A stretch of DNA of 64,000 nucleotides, taken from positions 2,480,001-2,544,000 of the forward strand of contig CAXXSX010000002.1 in the NCBI GenBank assembly GCA_963677165.2, in the 5' to 3' direction. A program made the position numbers and the translations under genes. The notes below the pieces were generated by a model that saw nothing but the letters and a program-made list of their open reading frames with translations, did no database searches and was not told the origin of the DNA. Position 1 is the stretch's first letter; every line of letters begins with the position of its first letter. Origin of the DNA: JAFGXT01 sp963677165 (GTDB lineage Bacteria > Verrucomicrobiota > Lentisphaeria > Victivallales > SZUA-371). This document shows, piece by piece, positions 34,725-43,122 of the stretch.

Positions 34725-34773
34725 TGTTAATACCGCTTCATACTTCGCGCTTTGCGCTGCGGAAGCGGGAACG
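34725..34773 (+). repeat. Dispersed palindromic repeat, copy 1
   Basis: The core reads AATACCGCTTCATACT, then GCGC...GCGC, then GAAGCGGGAA, so the ends CCGCTTC and GAAGCGG pair around an inner GCGC-TTT-GCGC hairpin. A close copy is found inverted at 47622-47666 and a weaker one at 37868-37915. Copy 1 and copy 2 agree at about 35 of 45 positions by eye. This is consistent with a REP-like or miniature mobile element. It lies 34 bases before the start of the GntR/LacI gene. Confidence 0.5.
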
Positions 34774-34806
34774 AAAGAAACCTGATAGAGAATTTGGATA
34801 ACAAGA

Positions 34807-35826
34807 ATGCTGTCAAAAGTAGATACAATCAAACAGAAAATACTTGAAGATATATCCCGCGGGCGCTTAAAGCCCGGCGAGGCCTTGTATTCAAGACATC
34901 AGTTTATGAAGCGCTACGGTTGTTCTCGTGGAAGTATTGATACTGCGATCAAGGAACTGACGCGCGACGGATATGTTTATTCCCGGCAAGGCGCGGGAAC
35001 TTATGTTGCCGAGCTTTTTCCTTCTGCGGATGCCACCAGCCGCGTATTTGTCGTGGAAAATTTCCGCAAGCTTTATACTGCCGATGATTTGACCTATACC
35101 AGTTATATTGTATCGGAAATCCAGCGTTCCATACCGTGTTTTTTGTATCGCGCGGATGAGATAAGCATAAATTTAAAAAATATTGTGCGTCCCGGCAGTG
35201 CCGTGATCTGGGTTCGTCCGTCATACGATAAAATGTTGCTGATGGATTATATTCGTTCAGCCGGAATTCCGCAGATCCTGATCGGACGCCGGTTTGGGGA
35301 CTACGATTATATTGATACCGATGTTGAAACCGGACTGCGTGAAGGGTTGGAATGGCTTTGCGGTCACGGTAGTGACCAAATTGCATTTATCGGCATTAAA
35401 AATATAACTGATTTTCCTTATGTGGCGGAACGTCAGATTACTTTTTATGAAACAGCTGTCGAGCTTGGTTTATCTATTCCTCAGGGATGGGTTCAAGTTC
35501 GGGAATTTAAAGATGTCGAACGGGACCTGAATGAGCTGGTGGATGAGTTATTTAAAGATAAGAATAACTATCCCAGGGCAATTTATGTAGACTTCTGTAA
35601 TATTATGACTCGACTGGTTCCGATGATAGACAAACGTGGATTTAAGCTCGGACAGGATTATCACCTGTTGGCTTTCGATTATACTAGAGACTTAGCCGGA
35701 ACACCGGGTATCGGGATGCTTTCACAGCGTCACCGCATGCTGGAGAAGAAGGCGGCAGAATGGGCCGTCAACGCCGGGAAAAGCCTCAAAACAACCATTA
35801 AACCTGAATTCCTTTACTGGGAATAA
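34807..35826 (+). CDS. GntR-type HTH / LacI-type sensor regulator
   Basis: The protein has 339 residues. Positions ~3-70 form a GntR winged helix (YSRHQFMKRYGCSRGSIDTA, then LTRDGYVYSRQGAGTYV). The rest is a LacI-like sensor, with ILIGRRFGDYDYIDTD and GHGSDQIAFIGIKN. It precedes an oxidoreductase by 32 bases and an isomerase, and likely controls these sugar-catabolism genes together with itself. Unlike the regulators at 16704 and 52524, no pseudopilin or secreted enzyme follows directly. Confidence 0.87.
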   Translation: MLSKVDTIKQKILEDISRGRLKPGEALYSRHQFMKRYGCSRGSIDTAIKELTRDGYVYSRQGAGTYVAELFPSADATSRVFVVENFRKLYTADDLTYTSYIVSEIQRSIPCFLYRADEISINLKNIVRPGSAVIWVRPSYDKMLLMDYIRSAGIPQILIGRRFGDYDYIDTDVETGLREGLEWLCGHGSDQIAFIGIKNITDFPYVAERQITFYETAVELGLSIPQGWVQVREFKDVERDLNELVDELFKDKNNYPRAIYVDFCNIMTRLVPMIDKRGFKLGQDYHLLAFDYTRDLAGTPGIGMLSQRHRMLEKKAAEWAVNAGKSLKTTIKPEFLYWE

Positions 35827-35858
35827 CCCAGTGTCCAGTAAAAGGAGGACGATCAATT

Positions 35859-37013
35859 ATGAGCAAAGTAAAAATCGGCATTATTGGTGTTGGAAACATG
35901 GGATCTTCTCATGTTAAGTCCATTGGCGAACTGGAGCAGGCTGAGCTTGTTGCAATTTGCGATATGGATAAGGAAAAAGCGGACAAAAAAGCAGAAGAAG
36001 CGGGATGCAAGGCATTTTATGATGCTGAAGCTATGCTGACTTCCGGTGAGATTGAAGCGGTTATTATTGCTACTCCTCACTACGATCATACCACTCTTGC
36101 CATCAGGGCTTTTGAGTGTGGACTGCATGTACTTACTGAAAAACCGGTTGCGGTCCACAAGAAAGATGCGCAGAAAATGATTGATGCTCACAATAAGCAT
36201 CCTGAACTCAAGTTTGCTGCGATGTTTCAGCAGCGTACATTGAAAGCGCACAAAAAGATCAAAAAACTTATCGATGATGGTGAGATTGGCGAAATTAAGC
36301 GTGTAAACTGGATCATTACCGACTGGTTCAGAACCCAGCGTTATTATGATTCAGGCGGCTGGCGTGCAACCTGGAAGGGTGAAGGCGGCGGTGTACTGCT
36401 AAATCAGTGTCCGCATCAGCTTGACCTGTTTACCTGGTTCTTTGGTATGCCGGTAAAAGTTTGGTCAAAGATATCAATCGGTAAATATCATAATATTGAA
36501 GTAGAAGATGATGTATCAACCTTCTGCGAATTCGCCAATGGCGCGACCGGATCATTTATTACCAGTACCGGTGAATCTCCCGGAACCAATCGTCTGGAAA
36601 TTACTGGTGACCGTGGCCGTATGGTACTGGAAGACGGTGAACTGAAATTTAAGCGTACGGAATTGAGTGTGAGTGAATTTTGCGCGACTACCGAGGAATC
36701 GTTTGCTCATGCTCCGATTTGGGATGTTGTAATTCCGATCGATAAAGCTCCGGGTACTCCGCATAGAGATATCATTGAAGACTTTGCCAAGAGCATTCTC
36801 GAAGATCGCGCTCCCTACGCTCCAGCGGAAGAAGGTATTAGATCCGTTGAATTTGGTAATGCCATGTTGTATTCCGGCCTGAAAGGCGTTATGGTTGAAA
36901 TGCCGCTTGACGGCGATGCGTACGAAGAGATGCTTATGGAACTTATTAAGAATTCCAAATTCGAGAAAGCTGACGTGAAGGCTGCCAACGTTGATATGAG
37001 CAGTTCCTTCTAA
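35859..37013 (+). CDS. Gfo/Idh/MocA-family oxidoreductase
   Basis: The protein has 384 residues. An N-terminal Rossmann domain (IGIIGVGNMGSSHV) binds NAD(P). The LTEKPVAV loop carries the family's Lys, and NQCPHQLDLFTWFFG is the conserved substrate-side helix of the C-terminal domain. Members oxidise or reduce sugars, inositols and N-acetyl sugars; the substrate is not readable. AGGAGG lies before the ATG. The isomerase gene starts 13 bases downstream, a pairing common in inositol and keto-sugar catabolism. Confidence 0.9.
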   Translation: MSKVKIGIIGVGNMGSSHVKSIGELEQAELVAICDMDKEKADKKAEEAGCKAFYDAEAMLTSGEIEAVIIATPHYDHTTLAIRAFECGLHVLTEKPVAVHKKDAQKMIDAHNKHPELKFAAMFQQRTLKAHKKIKKLIDDGEIGEIKRVNWIITDWFRTQRYYDSGGWRATWKGEGGGVLLNQCPHQLDLFTWFFGMPVKVWSKISIGKYHNIEVEDDVSTFCEFANGATGSFITSTGESPGTNRLEITGDRGRMVLEDGELKFKRTELSVSEFCATTEESFAHAPIWDVVIPIDKAPGTPHRDIIEDFAKSILEDRAPYAPAEEGIRSVEFGNAMLYSGLKGVMVEMPLDGDAYEEMLMELIKNSKFEKADVKAANVDMSSSF

Positions 37014-37026
37014 ACAGGAGAAAATA

Positions 37027-37791
37027 ATGAAAAAATCACAAATTGCAGCACAGCTTTATACTCTCCGTGACTATCTGAAGACCCCGGAAGATATTGCGAA
37101 AACGATGAAACGCGTAAAAGAAATCGGTTACGACGCCGTACAGGTTTCCGGAATGGGTCCGATTGAGGAATCCGAACTGATAAAAATTCTTGATGGCGAA
37201 GGACTCGTTTGTTGTGCAACCCATGAACCTGGTGTTCAGGTTGTTGAAGAAGTCGAAAAAGTTATCGAAAGGCTCAATAAATTGGGCTGTAAATATACTG
37301 CGTATCCATATCCCCATGAAGTTCCGACTTCTGAAGAAGAAGCTGTTGCACTTGCGAAAAAGTTGAATGCTTCTGCGGAAAAGATGGCTGCAGCTGGACA
37401 GATTCTTACTTACCACAACCACGCAATTGAATTCAATAAATTTAATAACCGTACGATGCTGGATATCTTCTATGATGAAGCGCCTGCATTGCAGAGTGAA
37501 ATTGATACTTTCTGGGTGCAGCGCGGTGGTGCCAATCCGACAACCTGGGTTAATAAGATGAAAGGACGTCTTCCGTTGCTTCATCTGAAAGAGATGTGTG
37601 CGATTGGTAACGATTCAAAAATGTGTCATATCGGCGGCGGCAATCTTGAATGGAATTCTATTCTTTCCGCCGCGGAAGCCGGCGGCACTGAATGGTTCAT
37701 CGTTGAACAGGATACCGACTGGATCGATAACGATCCTTTCAAGGCTCTCCAGCTTAGCAGTGAATTCCTGAACGCTAATTTCGTGAAGTAA
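37027..37791 (+). CDS. Sugar phosphate isomerase/epimerase (IolE-like TIM barrel)
   Basis: The protein has 254 residues. The TIM-barrel isomerase landmarks are LTYHNHAIEF, a DTFWVQRGG segment carrying the metal-binding Asp, LLHLKEM, and the C-terminal GGGNLEW and FIVEQD. It is related to IolE/hydroxypyruvate-isomerase-type proteins. Together with the oxidoreductase 13 bases upstream it likely converts one sugar derivative in two steps. AGGAG precedes the ATG. A strong terminator ends the operon at 37816. Confidence 0.85.
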   Translation: MKKSQIAAQLYTLRDYLKTPEDIAKTMKRVKEIGYDAVQVSGMGPIEESELIKILDGEGLVCCATHEPGVQVVEEVEKVIERLNKLGCKYTAYPYPHEVPTSEEEAVALAKKLNASAEKMAAAGQILTYHNHAIEFNKFNNRTMLDIFYDEAPALQSEIDTFWVQRGGANPTTWVNKMKGRLPLLHLKEMCAIGNDSKMCHIGGGNLEWNSILSAAEAGGTEWFIVEQDTDWIDNDPFKALQLSSEFLNANFVK

Positions 37792-37815
37792 TTACTTTCG
37801 AAATATTGTTTTTTC

Positions 37816-37852
37816 AAAGATACCATCCTAATTGTGGATGGTATCTTTTTTT
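37816..37852 (+). terminator. Intrinsic terminator of the regulator-oxidoreductase-isomerase operon
   Basis: AAAGATACCATCC (37816-37828) and GGATGGTATCTTT (37836-37848) form a perfect 13-bp stem with a 7-base loop, running into a stretch of T (37846-37852). It lies 25 bases after the isomerase stop. Confidence 0.9.
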
Positions 37853-37867
37853 GGGTGCGCCCGGCAG

Positions 37868-37915
37868 CGTTAATACAGCTTCAAACTTCCAGTCGCTAAC
37901 GCTTGTCCGGAAACA
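37868..37915 (+). repeat. Dispersed palindromic repeat, divergent copy
   Basis: GTTAATACAGCTTCAAACTTC and then a CGCT...GCTTGTCCGGAAAC stretch align with the copy at 34725 but with more changes, and the inner hairpin is altered. It directly follows the terminator at 37816-37852. The rest of the gap, 37916-38154, holds nothing I can identify apart from AAGGA before the alpha-mannosidase start. Confidence 0.35.
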
Positions 37916-38154
37916 GAAATTAAAATATCGGGTTCAATGTCCCATTTATTGAGGGTGTCTCCAATTTTTTTACTAAGCTTTTGTCAAAAATATTTTCAAT
38001 ACCACTTATGTTTTTAACAAGGCATTCTATTGCTTGATTGCTTAAAAAAGTATTGGTTGATGGTAATAAAATGATGGATTTTTATTAATGTTCTGGTATT
38101 CTTTATGAATAATGATATTTTTTTATGGAAATAATTTTATAAGGAATAGTTGTA

Positions 38155-40710
38155 ATGGAAAAAAAGATTCATTTGATATGTAACGCGCATCTTGATCCGG
38201 TTTGGCTTTGGCAGTGGGAAGACGGTTTGGCTGAAACGTTGTCAACATTTCGAATTGCCGCTGACTTTTGCGAGGAAAATTCCGGTTTTGTTTTTAACCA
38301 CAATGAGATGCGGTTGTATTCCTGGATCGAAGAGTATGATCCGGTGTTATTTCGTCGGATTCAGAAGCTGGTATGTGAAGGCAAATGGCATATTGCCGGT
38401 GGCAGCTTTATTCAGCCTGACATCAATAACGTGTCTGGTGAGAGCAATATCCGTCAGTTCCTGACTGCGAAAAACTATTTCCGTGCGAAATTCGGTGTCG
38501 AGCCGACTACCGCTTATAACTTTGACCCGTTTGGACAGCCGGAAGGATATCCGCAGATACTGCAAGGCTGTGGCTTCGATTCGTATATCTTCTGTCGTCC
38601 GGGAACTCCCGAATGGGATCTTCCAATTGGTTCTTTTCTTTGGGAGGACCGTTCCGGCAGCCGTGTGGTCGCACGACGTAGTGATGACCATTATCTGACG
38701 AATGGCAAAATCTATGAGGCCCTGGAAGAATGGCTCAAATATTATAAAGACGAGCCGGAAACGATGATCCTCTGGGGAATTGGCAATCATGGCGGTGGGA
38801 TATCGCGTGAGGAATACGCTGAACTTCAGCGTTTTATTGCTGATCACGGCGATAAGTATGAAGTGATCCATTCGACCCCTGAAATGTTTTTTGAAGGCGT
38901 TACCGGAAAATCTGATCTGCCGGTAGTCTGTGGGGAAATGGAAAATAATTTTCCGGGCTGCTATTCCTCTATGGCCCGGGTCAAGCAGGCGCATCGCAAA
39001 GTAGAGAACCTGATGGCGGTTACTGAACGGCTTGCCGCCAATTCCTGGCTGACTGGTAAAGCAGATTATCCTGAGGATGAGCTGACTGAAGCCTGGAAGG
39101 ATATCATGTTTCTTGAATTTCACGATATTTTGCCGGGATCAGGCATAAAAGAAGTGGAACATGATGCGCTTAAGCTTGCTGGACATGCAGAAGAAATTCT
39201 TCGTCGCGTGAAACTGCGCGGCATGGTCGCAATGCTGACTGATACCGCGGCCCCTCAGGCATCGGGTGCCGTGCCAATATTTGTCTGGAATCCGCATGGC
39301 AAAGAAGTTGAGACGGTTGTTGAAGTTGAGTATAACGTTGCGCATTTGCAGTCACCGCGCCATACCGCCGAAATTTCTCTTTTGGATGAACATGGCAATA
39401 AAGTTTTATTCCAGCGGGAAAAGGAAGCCGCTAATGTTACTGTTGACTGGCGAATAAGAATTTGTTTTCCCGTGACTCTGCCGCCGTTCGGATTTCGTCG
39501 TTTTGAGGCGGTATTTACTGAGGTTGAGCAAACTGCTGGTTTGCCGGTAACAAAACTGGTCAAGGATTCCTTTGAATTTACTTCTGAAGCATTTAGTCTT
39601 AAACTGAACCCGATTACTGGATTGGTTGATGCCTTTATCCCATCGGGAAGTACCGAATCCTTGATTGAGGAAGGTTCCTTCCGTCCGCTGATCTTTGCCG
39701 ATCTTGATCATTCGTGGACCTGTGGTTCTCCGAGAAAATTTAAGTCAGCAAAACCCGGAACTGAAAATTCAGCTTTGCCGTGGGGTGAGCCGATTGATGA
39801 ATTTTATCCGGCTAATTCTGACGAACTGATGGCGTTGTTTCAGGCGCCGGATGGCGGACGTGAGCTGACTTCTCCGGTTAGTATTGTGGAAGATGGTCCG
39901 GTGCGTACGGTTATCGAAGCGGTATTTTGCTGTCGTTCATCATATATTGTACGTCACTATATATTGGATAAGACTCCGGCGAATTTTTCGATTGAAGATT
40001 ATGTGGTATGGAACGAAAAAGATTGTATGCTGAAACTGGAAATTCCGCTTGCTTTCAAGCTTGACGGTGTTCAGACCGACGCGATCTATAGCGCGATATA
40101 CCGTAATGTGCCCGAGTCTCATCAGGACTTTACCGGACAGCGTTGGATTGCAGCACGTGAGTCGAAAGCTGATGGAAAATATTTCAGTTGTGTTAGTGAT
40201 AGTATTAGCGCGCACAGTTTTGGTGGCGGAAATTCCATGTACTTGAGTTTGTTGCGTTCTCCGGTCTATTCTTCATTCGGCTTATCGAACAACCTGCCGG
40301 AATATAATGAGCGTTTTCTGGTCCGTCACGATCAAGGCGAACATGTTTTCCGCTACGGTTTTGGCGGAGGAACTGAATTTAATGAGACAACGGTACAAAA
40401 GGCATCAGACCTTTTCAATATGCCGCCGGAGTGCAAAGTATTTTTCCCAGACGGCAGAGGACAGGATATGGTTCCATCGCAAGCTCTGGAAATTTCAGTG
40501 GACAATGTAACACTATGTGCCATGAAAAAAGCGGAAGAGTCGGATGATTTGATTGTCCGTTTCCGCGAAAACGGTGGTACTGATACTGATTTTAGTTTTA
40601 CACTCCCCGGCGACACAAAACGTCATAACCTGAAAATCAAAGCCTGGTCATTGCTGACCATCAGCATAAAAGGCGGCACTTGCCGGGAAGTGAACCTGAT
40701 CGAACAATAA
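38155..40710 (+). CDS. GH38 alpha-mannosidase
   Basis: The protein has 851 residues and no signal peptide, so it is cytoplasmic. The N-terminal catalytic domain opens with NAHLDPVWLW (zinc-binding His and Asp). FNHNEMRLYSWIEE follows, and the nucleophile Asp is in NFDPFGQPEG. A zinc His lies in EFHDILPGSG near residue 323. The C-terminal half is the large beta-rich domain of the family. GH38 retaining enzymes cleave alpha-mannosides, for example of N-glycans or mannosylglycerate-type compounds. AAGGA lies 10 bases before the ATG. Alone after a repeat-containing gap, it may be controlled by the upstream regulator at 34807, but the terminator at 37816 argues for its own promoter. Confidence 0.9.
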   Translation: MEKKIHLICNAHLDPVWLWQWEDGLAETLSTFRIAADFCEENSGFVFNHNEMRLYSWIEEYDPVLFRRIQKLVCEGKWHIAGGSFIQPDINNVSGESNIRQFLTAKNYFRAKFGVEPTTAYNFDPFGQPEGYPQILQGCGFDSYIFCRPGTPEWDLPIGSFLWEDRSGSRVVARRSDDHYLTNGKIYEALEEWLKYYKDEPETMILWGIGNHGGGISREEYAELQRFIADHGDKYEVIHSTPEMFFEGVTGKSDLPVVCGEMENNFPGCYSSMARVKQAHRKVENLMAVTERLAANSWLTGKADYPEDELTEAWKDIMFLEFHDILPGSGIKEVEHDALKLAGHAEEILRRVKLRGMVAMLTDTAAPQASGAVPIFVWNPHGKEVETVVEVEYNVAHLQSPRHTAEISLLDEHGNKVLFQREKEAANVTVDWRIRICFPVTLPPFGFRRFEAVFTEVEQTAGLPVTKLVKDSFEFTSEAFSLKLNPITGLVDAFIPSGSTESLIEEGSFRPLIFADLDHSWTCGSPRKFKSAKPGTENSALPWGEPIDEFYPANSDELMALFQAPDGGRELTSPVSIVEDGPVRTVIEAVFCCRSSYIVRHYILDKTPANFSIEDYVVWNEKDCMLKLEIPLAFKLDGVQTDAIYSAIYRNVPESHQDFTGQRWIAARESKADGKYFSCVSDSISAHSFGGGNSMYLSLLRSPVYSSFGLSNNLPEYNERFLVRHDQGEHVFRYGFGGGTEFNETTVQKASDLFNMPPECKVFFPDGRGQDMVPSQALEISVDNVTLCAMKKAEESDDLIVRFRENGGTDTDFSFTLPGDTKRHNLKIKAWSLLTISIKGGTCREVNLIEQ

Positions 40711-40736
40711 AAAGATTGTTAAAATTTCGGTTCGTA

Positions 40737-40813
40737 GACAAACGGCGGTTGTATTACTTTGTATCAATGATATTGTTTTTTAGCTTGATACAAATAATAA
40801 CCGTCGATTTGTC
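40737..40813 (+). promoter_or_regulatory. Long imperfect hairpin immediately before the metal-ATPase/SPFH operon
   Basis: Outer arms GACAAACGGCGGTT (40737-40750) and AACCGTCGATTTGTC (40799-40813) pair with a bulge. Inner arms TTTGTATCAA (40758-40767) and TTGATACAAA (40785-40794) are perfect complements around a 17-base loop containing TTTTTT. The 3' arm ends two bases before the ATG at 40816, which has no normal ribosome binding site. In RNA the structure would hide the start; as DNA it could be an operator. It may also terminate transcription of the mannosidase gene, though no T-run follows the stem. Confidence 0.55.
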
Positions 40814-40815
40814 GG

Positions 40816-41172
40816 ATGAAACATAAATCTGTACATATTTTGTTGCAACTTTATATTTGGGGCATGCTGTTAATACCGGCATTGCACCATGCGGGGGTTA
40901 TTTGTCCGCATCTTCCGGCTGACGGCAGTTCTATTACTTCCGGTCATACGGTTTCCTATCGCCAAAAACAAGATACTCCATTTGCCCATTATGCTGATGA
41001 CGTTTGCCTGATATGCCTGACGGCTTCCGTAATGATGGATGTCCCGGCAAAAACACCTGATGTTGTTATTGTCGGTGATTGGTATTCTTCCGATTCCGAT
41101 CTATATGTGGATAAAACATTTACCAGCCGTTGGCTACTCTGCGAATACCGGGGACCACCGTCTGTCTGCTGA
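40816..41172 (+). CDS. Small exported Cys/His protein, DUF2946-like
   Basis: The protein has 118 residues. A hydrophobic N-terminus (residues ~7-27) suggests a signal or anchor. The body has an HYADDVCLICLTAS stretch with a C-x2-C pair and ends with RGPPSVC, a pattern reminiscent of the DUF2946 family, whose members sit beside metal transporters. It precedes the P-type ATPase by 66 bases, so a role in metal binding or sensing in the envelope is a reasonable guess. The start codon lies against the hairpin at 40737-40813. Confidence 0.6.
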   Translation: MKHKSVHILLQLYIWGMLLIPALHHAGVICPHLPADGSSITSGHTVSYRQKQDTPFAHYADDVCLICLTASVMMDVPAKTPDVVIVGDWYSSDSDLYVDKTFTSRWLLCEYRGPPSVC

Positions 41173-41183
41173 AAATTTATTGT

Positions 41184-41203
41184 ATCCGTTGGAACCAATG
41201 GAT
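41184..41203 (+). other. Small hairpin between the DUF2946-like and ATPase genes
   Basis: ATCCGTTGG and CCAATGGAT pair with one G-T wobble around AA. A T-run (ATTTTTTATT) follows about 15 bases later. It could be a weak terminator or attenuator before the ATPase gene. Confidence 0.3.
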
Positions 41204-41238
41204 TTCGTATGACGTAAATTTTTTATTAGCAGACAATC

Positions 41239-43122
41239 ATGGCACATTCTTTCCTGAAAAAAATGCTGGATACGGAAAATTCCCGTTTCCGCCTTGAAAT
41301 AATTTCATGCCTCACCGGAGGGCTGTTTCTGATAGATTCATGGATTACCGGTTTGATTTACAGTAATCCTGTTCTGTCGGAAATTCCGGGGATTATAGCC
41401 GCGTTATTGCTTGGTTTGCCACTGATCTGGCATGCGGTCAGCGATTTGTGGCACGGCGAAACCGATATGAATGAATTTGCCGCTTTAAGTTTCACCGCGT
41501 CCTTTAGTATTGGTGAATACCGTACGGCGGCGGCAATTGCGTTCTTTATGATTCTGGCCGAGTTGATCGAATACCGATCTCAGATCGGTGCCAGAAAAAA
41601 CATTGAATCACTACTGAAACTCTCACCCGATACAGCGGTTAAACTTGATAATGACGGTTCGGAAATCAAAGTTCGCAGTAATGAACTGCGACGCGGAGAT
41701 GTGGTCCGCATTCGTCCTGGTGACAGCGTTCCAGGAGACGGCGTGATTATTCGCGGCGAAAGTTCTCTTTCCGAAGCCGCGATTACCGGTGAGTCTCTGC
41801 CGCAGGATAAGGCTCCCGGGGCGCTGGTCTACGGGGGAACAATCAATGTCTCCGGGATGATTGATGTGGAAATTACGACCGACGCGGCCGATACAACGTT
41901 ATCCAGAATCAAGGAATTGATCGCTGGAGCCGAAGATTCCCGTACGCCGGTTATGCGGCTGATCGACCAATATGCCGGATGGTACACGCCGGTGATCCTG
42001 ATGCTGGCGGCAATCGTATTGTTTTTTACCCGCGACATTAACCGGGCGATTTCCATGCTGATTATCGCATGCCCGTGTACAATTCTGTTGTCCTCTCCAA
42101 CTGCTCTGGTGTCGGCACTGAGTGCGGCCGCGCGCCTGGGGGTAATTATCCGGAATGTATCGGTACTTGAAATTGCCGGGGCAGTCAATGCTATGGTGTT
42201 TGATAAAACCGGAACATTGACGACCGGAACACTGAGCCTTGCGGGTATTTATCCCGTGGACGGGCTGTCCGAAGACGATTTACTCCGAAAAATCGCGGTA
42301 GCTGAATTTTCATCGACCCATCCCGCCGCACGAGCTGTAATCGGTGAAGCAGCGCAACGCGGCTGGGTGCTTACTCCGCCGGAAAAGTTTGAAGAACGAG
42401 CTGGGCAAGGAGTTAAAGCTGACGATATACTGGTGGGAAAAGTTGAATGGCTGGTTTCCCATGGCGTGGAGATTCCCCCTGATTTACCGGGGCAGACGAA
42501 TTCCAATGACTCCGGTGACAAAAGTGTATTACTGGTTGCGATTGATGGGAATTATGCCGGAGCCGTAACTCTTCGCGATCATGTGCGTAACGATGCCGGA
42601 GAAATGATGCGGCAGATTCGTAATGGCGGTATTGACAAGCTGGTGATGCTTTCCGGTGACCGGCGAGGAGCCGCAGAACGCGTAGCCGCAGAACTTGAAT
42701 GTGAGGTCGAGGCGGAGATTCTGCCGGAAGATAAAATGAATCGCGTAACGGTGATTCGGGAGCAAGGTCACATACTGGCGGTTGTCGGCGATGGCGTGAA
42801 CGACGCACCCGCGCTGGCGGCGGGAGATGTTTCAATTGCCATGGGAGCGGCCGGAAGCGATGTGGCAATTCATTCCGCCTCAATTGTATTGATGAATAAT
42901 AAACTGGACCGGATTCCGTTTATTATGAAGCTATCGCGGCGGACGGTTTCAATTATCCGTCAAAACCTGATTTTTTCGATTTTATACATACTTGTACTGT
43001 TGTTGCTGAGCGCATCGGGAACGATTCATCCGGCGCTGGCGGTGATTATGCATACAGCCAGCGCATTCCTGGTGGTATTTAATTCCGCTCGGCTACTGCG
43101 TGAAGGAGAGGAGTTGTCATGA
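41239..43122 (+). CDS. Heavy-metal P1B-type ATPase lacking an N-terminal metal-binding domain
   Basis: The protein has 627 residues. All P-type landmarks are present: TGES (183-186), the CPC motif (278-280) in the ion channel helix, DKTGT with D322, an SSTHP nucleotide-domain His-Pro, and GDGVNDAPAL. It begins directly with membrane helices and has no HMA (C-x2-C) domain. The last helix reads HTASAFLVVFNSARLL (His ~605), where Zn/Cd pumps carry a conserved Asp and Cu pumps an MxxSS motif. The transported metal is therefore uncertain. It probably exports a transition metal from the cytoplasm. Its last 4 bases overlap the start of the first SPFH gene (ATGA), indicating translational coupling. 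Confidence 0.87.
   Translation: MAHSFLKKMLDTENSRFRLEIISCLTGGLFLIDSWITGLIYSNPVLSEIPGIIAALLLGLPLIWHAVSDLWHGETDMNEFAALSFTASFSIGEYRTAAAIAFFMILAELIEYRSQIGARKNIESLLKLSPDTAVKLDNDGSEIKVRSNELRRGDVVRIRPGDSVPGDGVIIRGESSLSEAAITGESLPQDKAPGALVYGGTINVSGMIDVEITTDAADTTLSRIKELIAGAEDSRTPVMRLIDQYAGWYTPVILMLAAIVLFFTRDINRAISMLIIACPCTILLSSPTALVSALSAAARLGVIIRNVSVLEIAGAVNAMVFDKTGTLTTGTLSLAGIYPVDGLSEDDLLRKIAVAEFSSTHPAARAVIGEAAQRGWVLTPPEKFEERAGQGVKADDILVGKVEWLVSHGVEIPPDLPGQTNSNDSGDKSVLLVAIDGNYAGAVTLRDHVRNDAGEMMRQIRNGGIDKLVMLSGDRRGAAERVAAELECEVEAEILPEDKMNRVTVIREQGHILAVVGDGVNDAPALAAGDVSIAMGAAGSDVAIHSASIVLMNNKLDRIPFIMKLSRRTVSIIRQNLIFSILYILVLLLLSASGTIHPALAVIMHTASAFLVVFNSARLLREGEELS

Noticed and set aside
38347..39123. 258-codon open frame antisense to the GH38 gene
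   Set aside because: It lies wholly inside a well-supported gene on the other strand, with no domain or ribosome binding site; a codon-bias shadow.
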